Part shown: piece after piece, positions 42,668 to 51,530 of the stretch
How the letters are laid out: every line of letters starts with the position of its first letter
How positions within the stretch are numbered: the first letter of the stretch is position 1
NCBI GenBank assembly: GCA_905221605.1
Contig: CAJNDS010002109.1
Location: forward strand, 354,501-418,500
Direction of reading: 5' to 3'
Origin: Symbiodinium natans
Lineage: Eukaryota > Sar > Dinophyceae > Suessiales > Symbiodiniaceae
DNA length: 64,000 nucleotides
The notes under the pieces: generated by a model
What the model saw: only the letters and a program-made list of their open reading frames with translations
What the model was told of the DNA's origin: nothing
The model's database searches: none
Translations under genes and position numbers: made by a program

Positions 42668-44109
42668 TCAGTCATAAACTTTTAAACCTAAATCCTTAAT
42701 TTCTAATATTTGTTCCGACAGTAATGTTATATAACAAGTATCAGGCATGTTTGTATTAGTTATAGCACCATTTGCAGGTTTCACTTTCAATAACATTTGT
42801 TGTCCTGCTCTTGTATTAATTCCTGTGTAGCTACTATCTGGCACACGTTCAAATGAAAAAGCAAACACAAACTGGCGGTCTCTATATTGTTTAAAATCAA
42901 TTGATAAACTGTGTTGATGGAACATTGGTAAATTTAGTGCCTTTCTCAAATGATAGAAGCACTCGGTAATTGAAGCACAAGGGTATTCAGGATAAAGTTT
43001 AGAACCTAATTGAATTTGAAATTCTAAATCTAAATCAGGGTCATATATTCCTTCATTTGCTGGAAATGATGCCTGTTGTGGATGATAGAAACGACAGAAT
43101 TCTTTATCACAATATTCATACCCTGTGCTTGGGTCTCCGCTCTTGTAAAATGTAACGAACGATGCTACTAATTTAGAGACTGAACGAATAACTTGAACGC
43201 TAAAATTGTCATTTCCCGTTAGTGCTTGTGATTGAGTAATGTAAGTGGTATAAGTAATTGGTAGTCCTTTTCCTTCTAAAAGATGTTTGACATATTCATT
43301 ATTCAAATTATTATCAAGGGTGCAAACATCACAAACAACACGAGCATTATTAATTTGCCATTGAATACTTGTATTTCTGTATCTTGCATTCGCTTGCCCT
43401 GCGTCAGCAGGGTTGACATTATTTACAAAACGATTGCCTACGGCAGTGTTCGCTGTATCATCGTTATAGTTAATAATACAATCAGTAGCATTAGTTACTA
43501 ATTCTAATTCAATAGTGAGATTACCCATATATTTCAATGGTAAATATTTAAACTGACTAAATAAACCACAAAGAGGTTTAAATGCAACAGTCATTTTATT
43601 CTTAAACCCTTGACAATTATAACCATTAACTTCATATTTTAATTCAGGATTTACTCCGTCAGCAAATAGTGTTCTAACTTCGTCATCATATCTATAACCA
43701 AAACCTTCATTTGCTTCGTCTTTCCGTGCTCCTGCTGACATCATTTTAGAGAACATGTGATGAACTCGGTTGTAATTATCAAAGTCTTCTACGACCTGAT
43801 TACCAGCAATAATTCGCATTCGTCTAAAGAAGCAATAAGGAGGAGATAATGGACGAAGCTTATTGTCATAATCACCAGTGTCTTCATTTTGCAATGTAAA
43901 GAAAATTCTTACTGATTGAGGGTCTAACCAAGTATTATCTTCACCGTTTAAAGAAATTTTAATACACGATTACCGCTGTTTGACTTATAGATATTTGAAC
44001 CAGTCGGCCAGAATGACACACTTCTTCTATCAATAATATAAGAACTACCTTTGTTTAATTTAAATGACAGGTTGTCAATTAGAATATCTTCGGGCGAGAA
44101 CGTTTCCAT
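42668..44109 (-). pseudogene. MCP: Major capsid protein (double jelly-roll), one frameshift
   Basis: The main frame (43894-42668, 408 codons) is extended upstream in another frame to ATG 44109 (METFSPEDILIDNLSF). The frames meet at a TTTTAA run near 43957-43962, where one base appears to be missing; the full gene would encode about 480 residues, close to PLV and Polinton capsids. Recognisable family features are PPYCFFRRMRIIAGNQVVED, the GLFSQ..YLPLKYM strand, and the C-terminal DTCYITLLSEQILEI. This protein builds the icosahedral shell as trimers. It sits leftward between the fibre gene and the GIY-YIG cluster. Confidence 0.88.
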
Positions 44110-44139
44110 CAGTATATATAAACTAGTGTAGATAATTTA

Positions 44140-44170
44140 ATTAAATATAATTGTTAATATTATATTTAAT
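44140..44170. terminator. AT palindrome upstream of capsid gene
   Basis: Arms ATTAAATATAA and TTATATTTAAT (11 bp, perfect) around a 9-bp loop, between the 3' end of the leftward ORF at 44166 and the capsid ATG at 44109. Confidence 0.45.
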
Positions 44171-44357
44171 CAAATAATTTAAAGTTATATGAAATTTCTT
44201 TACTATTTTTCTTTTTGCTTTTAACTTCCTTAACTATATTATTATCGTTTTCATCTTCTACTAACTTTCGTATCTCTTCATAACTGTTCTGTTTAAACTT
44301 CTTCTCCTTCGGTTGCTTCTCCAGTTTCTCGTAAGTTGTCGCTTTGTAATGGTACAT
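44166..44357 (-). CDS. Small basic protein, 63 residues (uncertain)
   Basis: A Lys/Glu-rich ORF whose first 65 bp overlap the end of the GIY-YIG gene in another frame. The overlap and composition leave two readings: a small separate gene, or a displaced C-terminal extension of the nuclease. No motif recognised. Confidence 0.3.
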   Translation of the reverse strand: MYHYKATTYEKLEKQPKEKKFKQNSYEEIRKLVEDENDNNIVKEVKSKKKNSKEISYNFKLFD

Positions 44358-44943
44358 TATTACTATTACTTAGATTATTTAATGCTTCTTGGTGTTTTTT
44401 AGTTCTTTCGTGGCGTCGTATGTCTTCCTTTCTTACTTCACAACCACAACTACATATTATTTTAAGTTTTCTTCTTTGAATTACATCGTCTCTTTGTCTA
44501 TACTCTTGGTGATGTTTTTTATATTGCTCTGGCTTTTTATCATAACATTTCTTTTTACTTTCGGAAACCTTTTCTGGGTTTTCTTCACGATATTTTTTAC
44601 ACCGTTCCTTGTTTTCTTCTTTATGTGTCTCCCTGTATTCCTGATTGCTTCTACCTGCTATTCTATCGTTTAATGTTCCAAGCTTTCTTATATATTGTCC
44701 TTCCATCGCTTGTAGTTGTTCTTTGTTGTCGCAGGGACATTCACAAAGTAATTCTATATAAAAGTTTTCAATTCCCAACTCTCTCATTCTCTGGTAAATC
44801 TTGTAGTCAGAACTTCTTGATGATTTCATATCATATCTGTGTTTTGCCATTCTTTGAGATAGTTTAGAACAAGTACTACCAATGTAGCAATCGCTATTGA
44901 CTGTGTTTAAAACCTTGTAAATCTTACCATTTTTATAATCCAT
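44293..44943 (-). CDS. GIY-YIG endonuclease with C-terminal zinc finger
   Basis: 216 residues. The N-terminal GIY-YIG domain shows KIY at 7-9, CYIGS at 19-23, LSQR with the catalytic-type Arg at 31, and a later acidic residue in MEGQYI (about 80-85). The middle region is Lys/Glu-rich with repeated YREENPEKVSE-like segments. The C-terminal finger is CSCGC...HERTKKHQ. Such free-standing nucleases are common in NCLDVs, PLVs and virophages; a homing or DNA-processing role is known for the family, but its task here is not evident. It appears intact. Confidence 0.88.
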   Translation of the reverse strand: MDYKNGKIYKVLNTVNSDCYIGSTCSKLSQRMAKHRYDMKSSRSSDYKIYQRMRELGIENFYIELLCECPCDNKEQLQAMEGQYIRKLGTLNDRIAGRSNQEYRETHKEENKERCKKYREENPEKVSESKKKCYDKKPEQYKKHHQEYRQRDDVIQRRKLKIICSCGCEVRKEDIRRHERTKKHQEALNNLSNSNNVPLQSDNLRETGEATEGEEV

Positions 44944-44978
44944 TATATTATTATTATTTCTTCTTTTTTATTCTTTAA

Positions 44979-45623
44979 TTATGTTTCAAATTGTTCCATA
45001 AATTCTTCCTGCGTTATGGGTAAATTTCCTTCTTTATTATGAACATTGCCTATATCTTGATGTGAATGATTTTGTAAAGGGTCTAAAGTTCCCTTATTTA
45101 ATGTTATACTGCCTCTATCAAACATTGATACGGGGTCTCCTGCTTGTCTCAAACGAAGGTTAGTCCCCGTGTCTTCTGGTTTCTGATTTGACACAAAAGG
45201 AGAACCGTAAGACCTTGAACGAAAGATATTTCCATAATCATTATTTATTTGTTGTCCTACTGCACTGCCTAAGGAATGTGAAATAATATCAGTAATACCT
45301 GTAAGTTTTTTACCATCAACTTCTATAGTTCCATCTTTAATAAATTTATCAACATCTTTATATCTTTTCGTGTTTCTTGTTTGATACAAAGGCAATTTTA
45401 CATCGTCCCAAAAATCAATGGGGTCTTTAGTTCCAGCAATGTATAACTGACTACCATTTCTATATATTCCGTCAGGGTTTTCGTATGCTAATTTAAGTCC
45501 TTGACTATCTGTGAGAAAAGACCAATTACCTGCTAACTCTTCCTTAACATAATCACTTATCTTGTTTCTTGTGTTAGGTGCTTCGTACGGTATTCCTTCA
45601 TTTCTTCGTTTATGTTTGTGCAT
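44979..45623 (-). CDS. Lipase-like alpha/beta hydrolase (class 3 type)
   Basis: 214 residues. The order of features fits a compact class-3-type lipase: a beta-strand LYIAGTKDPIDFWDD at ~60-74, nucleophile elbow SHSLGS with Ser117 (SxSxG instead of the usual GxSxG), Asp163 in AGDPVS, and His186/188 in NHSH. RSYGSPFVS (about 137-145) matches the strand following the elbow in lipases. Lipase-like genes occur in several PLVs and could act on host lipids during infection; that role is inference. It is divergent from the penton gene across 40 bp, so the two may share a bidirectional promoter. Intact. Confidence 0.6.
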   Translation of the reverse strand: MHKHKRRNEGIPYEAPNTRNKISDYVKEELAGNWSFLTDSQGLKLAYENPDGIYRNGSQLYIAGTKDPIDFWDDVKLPLYQTRNTKRYKDVDKFIKDGTIEVDGKKLTGITDIISHSLGSAVGQQINNDYGNIFRSRSYGSPFVSNQKPEDTGTNLRLRQAGDPVSMFDRGSITLNKGTLDPLQNHSHQDIGNVHNKEGNLPITQEEFMEQFET

Positions 45624-45663
45624 TATAAATTAAATTATAAAATAAATTCTCATCTTTTTTATA

Positions 45664-46503
45664 ATGCTTAAGTTTAAGAAAGTATATATTGACAGTTCAT
45701 ATAAAGTTAGTGGCACTCCATCTGAATTTACAATTGACTTACCTGAAACTGTTCAGTCAGAGGATAATATGCTATGTCAAATACACGAGGTAAGCATTCC
45801 TCATTCTTGGTACTCAATAAACAACACAAACAATAATATTTATTGGAGACATCAAGTTATTCCACCAGGTGTAATAGCAGGTATTACTTATCGTAAAGTA
45901 ACCATCCCTGAAGGTAACTATACAGCAGTTGATTTAGCACAAACAATACAAATAGCAATCAATTTATTGGTTGATACAGGGGACAGACCTAATACATATT
46001 CTTTAAGTTACAACACATCAACTAATAAGTTTACAATCAGTTCTAATTACTCAACTGTTATTTTTGTTCTTCTTCTGACTGATGGAGAAGTAGCTCCGTT
46101 AGCAGGTTCATTTTCAGACCCTGTTGATGTTAATAATTTAAGTTCAATGAACAGAGTAATCGGTAACACAACACCAGCAACTGACGCTTATACTAATGTA
46201 GCACCTTATACAACTAATTTTGTAGATTTAGTGCCCTTCAAGAGTTTGTATTTACATTGTAATGAAATAAGCAACTACAACCAATTAACAGTAGCGGGTA
46301 ATTCATCAATAGTAAAGAAAGTAAATGTAACAGTTCCCCATCTCGGGGTAATTAATGATAATGAGTTAAGCAGTGTTGATTATATTGATGTGAGTGGAAA
46401 AATGCTACGTCGGTTGAATTTTAGACTTACTAATAATTTGAATCAGGTAGTGAATTTAAACGATGTTGACATCTCCTTCACTTTAACATTTTTTAGAGGA
46501 TAA
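45664..46503 (+). CDS. Minor capsid (penton-like) protein
   Basis: 279 residues, beginning MLKFKKVYIDSSYKVSGTPSEFTIDLP, then CQIHEVSIPHSWYSINNTNN and a YRKVTIPEGNYTAVDLAQTI segment. This series is characteristic of the minor capsid/penton proteins of Polintons and PLVs (VYIDS...EF...IPHSWY...N..N). Mostly beta, with the C-terminal strand ISFTLTFFRG. It forms the capsid vertices in the family. The first gene of a long rightward cluster; intact. Confidence 0.8.
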   Translation: MLKFKKVYIDSSYKVSGTPSEFTIDLPETVQSEDNMLCQIHEVSIPHSWYSINNTNNNIYWRHQVIPPGVIAGITYRKVTIPEGNYTAVDLAQTIQIAINLLVDTGDRPNTYSLSYNTSTNKFTISSNYSTVIFVLLLTDGEVAPLAGSFSDPVDVNNLSSMNRVIGNTTPATDAYTNVAPYTTNFVDLVPFKSLYLHCNEISNYNQLTVAGNSSIVKKVNVTVPHLGVINDNELSSVDYIDVSGKMLRRLNFRLTNNLNQVVNLNDVDISFTLTFFRG

Positions 46504-46540
46504 TAAATATCTAATTAGAAAAATCTAGACTATATTAATA

Positions 46541-47197
46541 ATGAGTGCTGAAGCAGTTGAAGAGGTTAAAAATGAAGAAGCGACCGAAACAGTGGAAAAT
46601 GAAGTTATTGAAACAACCAACGAACAACAACCCACTGAACTAATCAAACAAGAAGAGACAATAACACCACCTGTTGAACAAACAACAGAACAAACGCAAC
46701 CAACACCAAAAGCAAAAGCAAAAGCGAAAGCAAGAACAGTTAAGGTAGTGGAGCTGGTTGAATGTCAGGCTTGTAATAAAAAGATGTTACCCAAGAGCCT
46801 AAGAAACACCCACCCACATTATTGTAAAGGACAACCAACCGAAACATTGCCGGTAAATAGACAAAAGGCAAGTTATGGGTCAAAAGTTGAACAAAAACTC
46901 AGAAAAGAAATAGAGGAAGAGATGAAAGCAAAATATGAAAACCAAGAAAACGATAAAAACGCTCAAAATGTTAAACATGAAGTTGTACAATATAGTCAAC
47001 CTATTGAAGTAAAAACTAAAGCAAAGCCAAGTGGTCGCGAAGCACGCGAGGCGACTGAGTCGCGTCCAGTTGTGCCAAGTGTGCCAAAACAATTAACAGC
47101 AAGAGAATTATTAGAAGCATCCTACAACGAAATAAGAAAAGCAAAGAGAGAGGAACATATACAAAAAATAGACAGTTTTAAATCAGAAATGTTTTAA
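46541..47197 (+). CDS. Lys/Ala-linker zinc-finger protein
   Basis: 218 residues. The N-terminal ~60 residues are Glu/Thr/Gln-rich and probably disordered, followed by a PKAKAKAKARTVK linker, then a finger CQACNKKM...HPHYC (about 79-98). A second Lys-rich linker and a helical C-terminus (ARELLEASYNEIRKAKREEH) follow. The fibre tail also carries a PKAKPKAKSRK string, so a shared linker is notable. TATTAATA precedes the ATG. Function unknown; nucleic-acid or scaffold binding is possible. Confidence 0.6.
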   Translation: MSAEAVEEVKNEEATETVENEVIETTNEQQPTELIKQEETITPPVEQTTEQTQPTPKAKAKAKARTVKVVELVECQACNKKMLPKSLRNTHPHYCKGQPTETLPVNRQKASYGSKVEQKLRKEIEEEMKAKYENQENDKNAQNVKHEVVQYSQPIEVKTKAKPSGREAREATESRPVVPSVPKQLTARELLEASYNEIRKAKREEHIQKIDSFKSEMF

Positions 47198-47263
47198 TAT
47201 ACATATACTTATATGAAGAGTGATATTGAAAGGGTGGATATAGTAAGAAATGAATTATGAAAG

Positions 47264-47566
47264 ATGAAAACATTTGACATAGATGAGAAATGTTGCATAA
47301 TTGAAAGTTATTGTTTTCATTATTTAACAAATGTTAAGGGCTATGATGTCAATGATGAACTTATGAAACAGTTAGTCGTTTTGCAAGCATGTATTAGAAC
47401 TAAAAGACCTGTGGCAAAACAGCTCGCTCCACTAAACGAACTGAAAGAGCATTTAAACAATAACCAACATGAGTTTCTTGATGAAGACACTGTAAAAATG
47501 TTGTTAAATGAGATTGACAAATATGTTATTGATTTTCCTGAAGAAGCACTTCAGTTCTTTAAATAA
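47264..47566 (+). CDS. Hypothetical helical protein, 100 residues
   Basis: Helix-rich with an N-terminal CCIIESYC cluster and an acidic C-terminus. No recognised domain. Followed after 11 bp by a perfect AT palindrome (47578-47616) that overlaps the next start codon. Confidence 0.5.
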   Translation: MKTFDIDEKCCIIESYCFHYLTNVKGYDVNDELMKQLVVLQACIRTKRPVAKQLAPLNELKEHLNNNQHEFLDEDTVKMLLNEIDKYVIDFPEEALQFFK

Positions 47567-47577
47567 AGAACGAAATA

Positions 47578-47616
47578 ATTATTAATAATATTTTTTTATC
47601 TAATATTATTAATAAT
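47578..47616. terminator. AT palindrome overlapping next start codon
   Basis: Perfect 15-bp arms (ATTATTAATAATATT and its complement) with a 9-bp T-rich loop. The right arm includes the first two bases of the ATG at 47615, so the TATTAATA start context and the palindrome are the same sequence. Confidence 0.55.
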
Positions 47617-47935
47617 GAGTATGTTTAAGAGCAAACCAGAGTTCAAAAGAATGCCGCAGGTTCAACAATACTATGATATAGATGATACAATCGGAGTAGC
47701 AAGTAGGAGGAAATATTTAGAAGATTTAAAATTAAGAATAGAGGAAGCAGAAAACAGAGGTAAAAATGTAAGATTAAGAAATGATTGGGTGCAGCATCAA
47801 AAGAAAAGTTTATACCAAGGTGAATTAGATGATATAAACAGACAGTTAGAGCGTCCAATGATGCCAGTGAGAACAAAGGAGGAACTAAGGAAGCGTCAAG
47901 ATGACCTTAAAACAATCATGAAAGAAATAATTTAA
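47615..47935 (+). CDS. Hypothetical basic helical protein, 106 residues
   Basis: Highly charged, with heptad-like helices (RRKYLEDLKLRIEEAENR and later RTKEELRKRQDDL). It is followed after 19 bp by the next gene in the same direction. No recognised family; a minor virion or scaffold protein would fit its position. Confidence 0.5.
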   Translation: MSMFKSKPEFKRMPQVQQYYDIDDTIGVASRRKYLEDLKLRIEEAENRGKNVRLRNDWVQHQKKSLYQGELDDINRQLERPMMPVRTKEELRKRQDDLKTIMKEII

Positions 47936-47954
47936 ATCTAACTTTAAATATAAT

Positions 47955-48953
47955 ATGATTCAAACATTAAAATCAGAATTAAAATTAAGACCTACGTATG
48001 ATGAACTGGTTGGTATGATTGAAAGTCAAGGTGACCCTAACCGCCCATCAATAGAACAAGTAATTGACAGAAAAGCAACATTATTTAGAAACAATCAGTT
48101 CGGAAGTCAATTTGATAATCTTGATTTTTTCGGATTGAAGAAGCAAGAAGAAAACAAAGTTAAAAACGAATTGAGACAAGCACAGTTGAGACAAACGGCA
48201 ATTGCTACTGGTGCATCTATGGGAGTTCTAACAAGTGACGTCGGTTCAAGTGGTTTCACTACTCCTTTACTGGATACACCGTCAGGAGAAGAATATCTCG
48301 GACACTTAGACATAGAACGAATAAAGGCGGAATTATCAGAATTAGAGATAGGACAACAACAAGCACGACAAGCAACATCATCAACATCAAGAAATAATTT
48401 AGATGAAGCACACAGACAATCCTTACCTACTGGGGTTGATTTAAGTCAACCCGCTAGTAGCAGTCAACCAGCAACCGTACCAGCACAACAACCAGCAGAG
48501 AGTTCAGACGAGGAACTGATACCAGCTGATGATACAAGTGGAGGAACAAGACCTTTTCAAAGAGCCATTCAATATTGGAACAACGACATTGATGAAATAA
48601 GACAAAATCAAAATGTCACCTATGAGGATTTAATGTTTCAACTTCATGCAAGAGGTCAATTGTCTGAAGCCATTCAACAAAGAGTAGAAGAAATGCCAGA
48701 TGACGATACTAGAAAGATATACCTTCTTAGAATTATTGAAAAACTTATAGGTTCTGGCGGTGAGGATAACGAGTGGCAGATAGCAGTAAATCAGGAATTA
48801 TTCAAAAAGAGATTAAAAGACTGGCAAGAAATGAGAAAACCGAAACAAGGAGTTGTTAAAAGTTTTCTATCAAGTGCAGGTTCTGCAGTTGCTGAAGCAG
48901 AAAAACAAGCACTTATCGCAGGTGCACAAAATGCGATAATGAGTTTAATATAA
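47955..48953 (+). CDS. Hypothetical protein, 332 residues
   Basis: Begins MIQTLKSELKLRPTYDELVG; the next gene begins with the related phrase RLKPTYEEIARE. The middle (about 140-200) is Ser/Gln/Pro-rich and likely disordered. The C-terminus has an Ala/Gly-rich hydrophobic helix (SSAGSAVAEAEKQALIAGAQ), as in some virion core or membrane-active proteins. No catalytic motif. It lies in the structural cluster, so a virion protein is plausible. Confidence 0.55.
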   Translation: MIQTLKSELKLRPTYDELVGMIESQGDPNRPSIEQVIDRKATLFRNNQFGSQFDNLDFFGLKKQEENKVKNELRQAQLRQTAIATGASMGVLTSDVGSSGFTTPLLDTPSGEEYLGHLDIERIKAELSELEIGQQQARQATSSTSRNNLDEAHRQSLPTGVDLSQPASSSQPATVPAQQPAESSDEELIPADDTSGGTRPFQRAIQYWNNDIDEIRQNQNVTYEDLMFQLHARGQLSEAIQQRVEEMPDDDTRKIYLLRIIEKLIGSGGEDNEWQIAVNQELFKKRLKDWQEMRKPKQGVVKSFLSSAGSAVAEAEKQALIAGAQNAIMSLI

Positions 48954-48976
48954 TAATAATATCAGTATAAGTATAC

Positions 48977-49725
48977 ATGTTAAGATTGAAACCCACTTAT
49001 GAAGAAATAGCAAGGGAAGCAAGAACAAAACGATTAAGAATATTACCAGAAAAGGAAAGAAGAACACAGCAAGGAATATTATTAGATGATGTTGATTTCA
49101 ATGATTTTGATTTAGATAATTATGATAAGAAGATGATAATAATGAATGAAAACCCCCAGAAGGGAACACAAACTGATATGTTCTTTAACTCTTCATCTTC
49201 TTCTTCATCTAGTAAAAGCTCCGATAAATCTGAAATGGAACAAATAGAACAGTTGAAGGAAGAATTAATCAATATATCAAGCAAACCGAGTAGTGAAGCA
49301 GAACAAGAAAAAGAACAACCGGAAAAACAGAAGTCATTGTTAAGACGAATGTTAGATAGTATGTTTGACATTGATGGAGGTAGTGTTCCATCTTCTAGAA
49401 TAAGTAGTGCATCTGAGGATAATCAACCAGTAGAAACAAAGAAAAGCAACACACCACCAGTATTTAGTTCATCATCATCAGCATCTTCATCGCGCGATTC
49501 ACGCCCAGTATTATTGCCAGTTGAAACACAACCCACGCCACCAATTAGTTTACACTCATCACCACCAATTAGTGTACACTCTCACCACCAGTGAGTGTAC
49601 GAAGTTCTCGTTCTAACACAATAGAATATGTACCTAGTGCTAGTTCAAGTTCTAGCAATAGGACAGTGCAATATCTAAGTTCAGGGAGTTCCCGACGAAC
49701 ATCACACGTATCAATATCTTCATAA
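48977..49725 (+). pseudogene. Ser-rich protein, probable frameshift near C-terminus
   Basis: Starts MLRLKPTYEEIAREARTKR, paralogous in its first 15 residues to the preceding gene. It has a poly-Ser stretch near residue 70-80 and a Pro/Ser-rich tail. The annotated-style frame ends at 49594, but the same Ser/Arg-rich composition continues in a second frame to TAA at 49723-49725. The frames meet inside a short CACTCA/TCACCACCA repeat near 49576-49585, where one base seems to be lost. Function unknown. Confidence 0.5.
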
Positions 49726-49746
49726 TTAATAATCTAAGTAATAATA

Positions 49747-50049
49747 ATGGTAGAAATAGTAATTAGAAGAAGTAATAATAAAGATAAAAAATTTGATGTA
49801 AGAATAGACAATAGAAAAACTGTATCATTTGGTGCTAAAAACTATGAACATTTTACGGAAGGGCATCTGGACAATAAACGAAGACAAAGTTATGTAGCCA
49901 GACATGGAAGTGGTAATCAAGATTGGAAAGATTATGAAACGGCTGGGTTCTGGTCGTATCATCTTCTTTGGAGGAAGCCTACTTATAAAGAAGCGATAAA
50001 CACTATTGAACGAGAGTTTCCTAAGTTGAGAATAACAATGAATAAATGA
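49747..50049 (+). CDS. Conserved small viral protein, DUF5754-like
   Basis: 100 residues. The pattern KKFDVRID...TVSFGAKNYEHFTEG, RRQSYVARHG, W, then TAGFWSYHLLWRKPT resembles a small family recurring in NCLDVs and PLVs that I recall as DUF5754; the name should be confirmed by a profile search. Function unknown. It overlaps the following frame by a few bases only if the upstream ATG at 50046 is used. Confidence 0.65.
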   Translation: MVEIVIRRSNNKDKKFDVRIDNRKTVSFGAKNYEHFTEGHLDNKRRQSYVARHGSGNQDWKDYETAGFWSYHLLWRKPTYKEAINTIEREFPKLRITMNK

Positions 50050-50088
50050 ATATTTACTTTAAAGATTTTTGGGTTCAAAAAACAAAAA

Positions 50089-50107
50089 TACTTAAAGAAA
50101 TATTCAC
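50089..50107 (+). promoter_or_regulatory. TACTTAAAGA promoter box
   Basis: TACTTAAAGAAATATTCAC, 13 bp before the ATG at 50121. The first ten bases match the other boxes, and the downstream CG-containing part is not conserved here. Confidence 0.45.
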
Positions 50108-50120
50108 ATTTATAATTAAA

Positions 50121-50477
50121 ATGAGTAGCTATTTTGTTGGTAATGATGGAATACAAACTCAAATAAGTTCAGATTTATTTGCTGTTATGTGGAACAGCAT
50201 AGAAGAAAATGAAGAACAGGAAGTAAAATCACAAAAGGACAAAAAGAAAGAACATAATGATAGACTAAATAAACTAAACAGGGAAAACGGTTATTTTAAG
50301 AAATATTTCAAAGAAAATGATAAATCTTTTGAGTGTGATAGATGTGGATGTATTATTAGTAGTTCAACTGACAAGTCAAAGCATATGAAAACAAATAAAT
50401 GTAAAATGCTATATAAAGAAAGACAAGAAAAAGAGATGGAAGACAAAATAATAAGGAAAATATTGTATGGTAATTAA
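50121..50477 (+). CDS. Zinc-finger protein, 118 residues
   Basis: I chose the ATG at 50121 over an upstream in-frame ATG at 50046 because the promoter box at 50089 lies between them. A basic middle (KSQKDKKKEHNDRLNKLNRE) precedes a finger CDRCGC...KHMKTNKCK, then a charged helix. The finger layout matches the recurrent one in the 40085 and 44293 proteins. Probable nucleic-acid binding; function unknown. Confidence 0.6.
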   Translation: MSSYFVGNDGIQTQISSDLFAVMWNSIEENEEQEVKSQKDKKKEHNDRLNKLNRENGYFKKYFKENDKSFECDRCGCIISSSTDKSKHMKTNKCKMLYKERQEKEMEDKIIRKILYGN

Positions 50478-50480
50478 AAC

Positions 50481-50517
50481 ATAATTAATATTAACTTTTC
50501 TACTTAATATTAATTAT
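50481..50517. terminator. AT palindrome before integrase gene
   Basis: Perfect 14-bp arms ATAATTAATATTAA and TTAATATTAATTAT with a 9-bp loop (CTTTTCTAC). The right arm runs into the ATG at 50516, as at 47578. Confidence 0.55.
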
Positions 50518-51489
50518 GAGTAAAGAACAGGATGAAATTCTGGAGAGAATATACTATGACCTTGAGCGTGGTTATGGTTCTGTTCGTAGTCTTTATGAAG
50601 AAGCAAATAAGGACGCTTCGGCAGAAGCCTCGCGAGCTAATCGCGTCGGTGCAGGTGTTAGTTTAAACTATGTAAAAGACTGGGTCAAAAAACAAACTAT
50701 AAATCAAAGAAGAAATTATAAAAAAGTATAACAGTTATTCAGCACCATATGCTAGGGCAGTTTATCAGTTGGACATCATGGACATGGTAAGCTTAATGAA
50801 GGACACAGACACTTTTAAGGAAGAGTATAAAAGGTATGCTTTGTTGTGTATTGACATATTTAGCAAGAAGATGCACATTGTACCCATGCAAAACAGAGAC
50901 GGTGAAACGGTGTTTGATGCATATATGGAATGCTTTAAAGTTTTAGGATATCCAGAGTCAATTTATACTGATGATGATGGTGCTTTTAATTATAGAAAGT
51001 TACAAGACTGGTTGAAGGGCGAGGGTATAAATCATGTAGTAACTTTGACACATGCTAACGTAGCAGAGAGAGCCATCAGGACGATAAAAAAGATGATTGG
51101 AGACAGAGCATTAGTGACTAAGGGTGCGTGGACAATTTTACTAAAACCAGTGCTTGATAAGTACAATAAAACCATGAAACACTCAACAACGGAAATGACA
51201 CCGAACGAGGCACACAAAGATGACAACGCTGTGAATGTTAAGGCTAATTCTATATTGAAAGAAAAAATATTTAAGAAAGTATCCGAAAGTTGAAGTTGGT
51301 GATAAGGTTAAAATATTTGTAAAAGGAAAAGGTAACTACACGTCAAGAAAGGAAACGAGAAACCAATGGAGTGAAAGAACTTATGAGGTTAAGGAGGTAG
51401 GAAGAGATGGACAGCTAAACAAGCATTATATTCTAGAGGGATTGAGTAAAAAATATAACAGACATGAAATTTTGTTAGTGGATGATTAA
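50516..51489 (+). pseudogene. Retroviral-type integrase (rve), two frameshifts
   Basis: The gene spans three frames. 50516-50725 gives the N-terminal segment ending NQRRNY. 50726-51262 gives the catalytic core: D in CIDIFSKK, D in YTDDDGAF and E in NVAERAIRTIKK (about residues 29, 68 and 100 of the ORF starting at 50769). 51268-51489 gives the C-terminal DNA-binding part (VEVGDKVKIFVKG...HEILLV). Both junctions are six-base A-runs (50720-50725 and 51262-51267), each consistent with one extra A. Between them the core is open. This enzyme inserts Polintons into host DNA. The D-D-E spacing (about 32 residues) is slightly short of the usual D35E. Confidence 0.85.
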
Positions 51490-51491
51490 AG

Positions 51492-51510
51492 TACTTAAAG
51501 ACAAAACGCC
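51492..51510 (+). promoter_or_regulatory. TACTTAAAGACAAAACGCC promoter box
   Basis: Identical over 19 bp to the box at 52180-52198, followed by CTAATATAGTAAGTGAG and the ATG at 51531. It starts 2 bp after the integrase stop. Confidence 0.7.
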
Positions 51511-51530
51511 CTAATATAGTAAGTGAGATA

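Noticed and set aside
50516..51489. Integrase as evidence of a retrotransposon
   Set aside because: No reverse transcriptase, protease or RNase H is present; the context is PolB, capsid and packaging genes with inverted terminal repeats.
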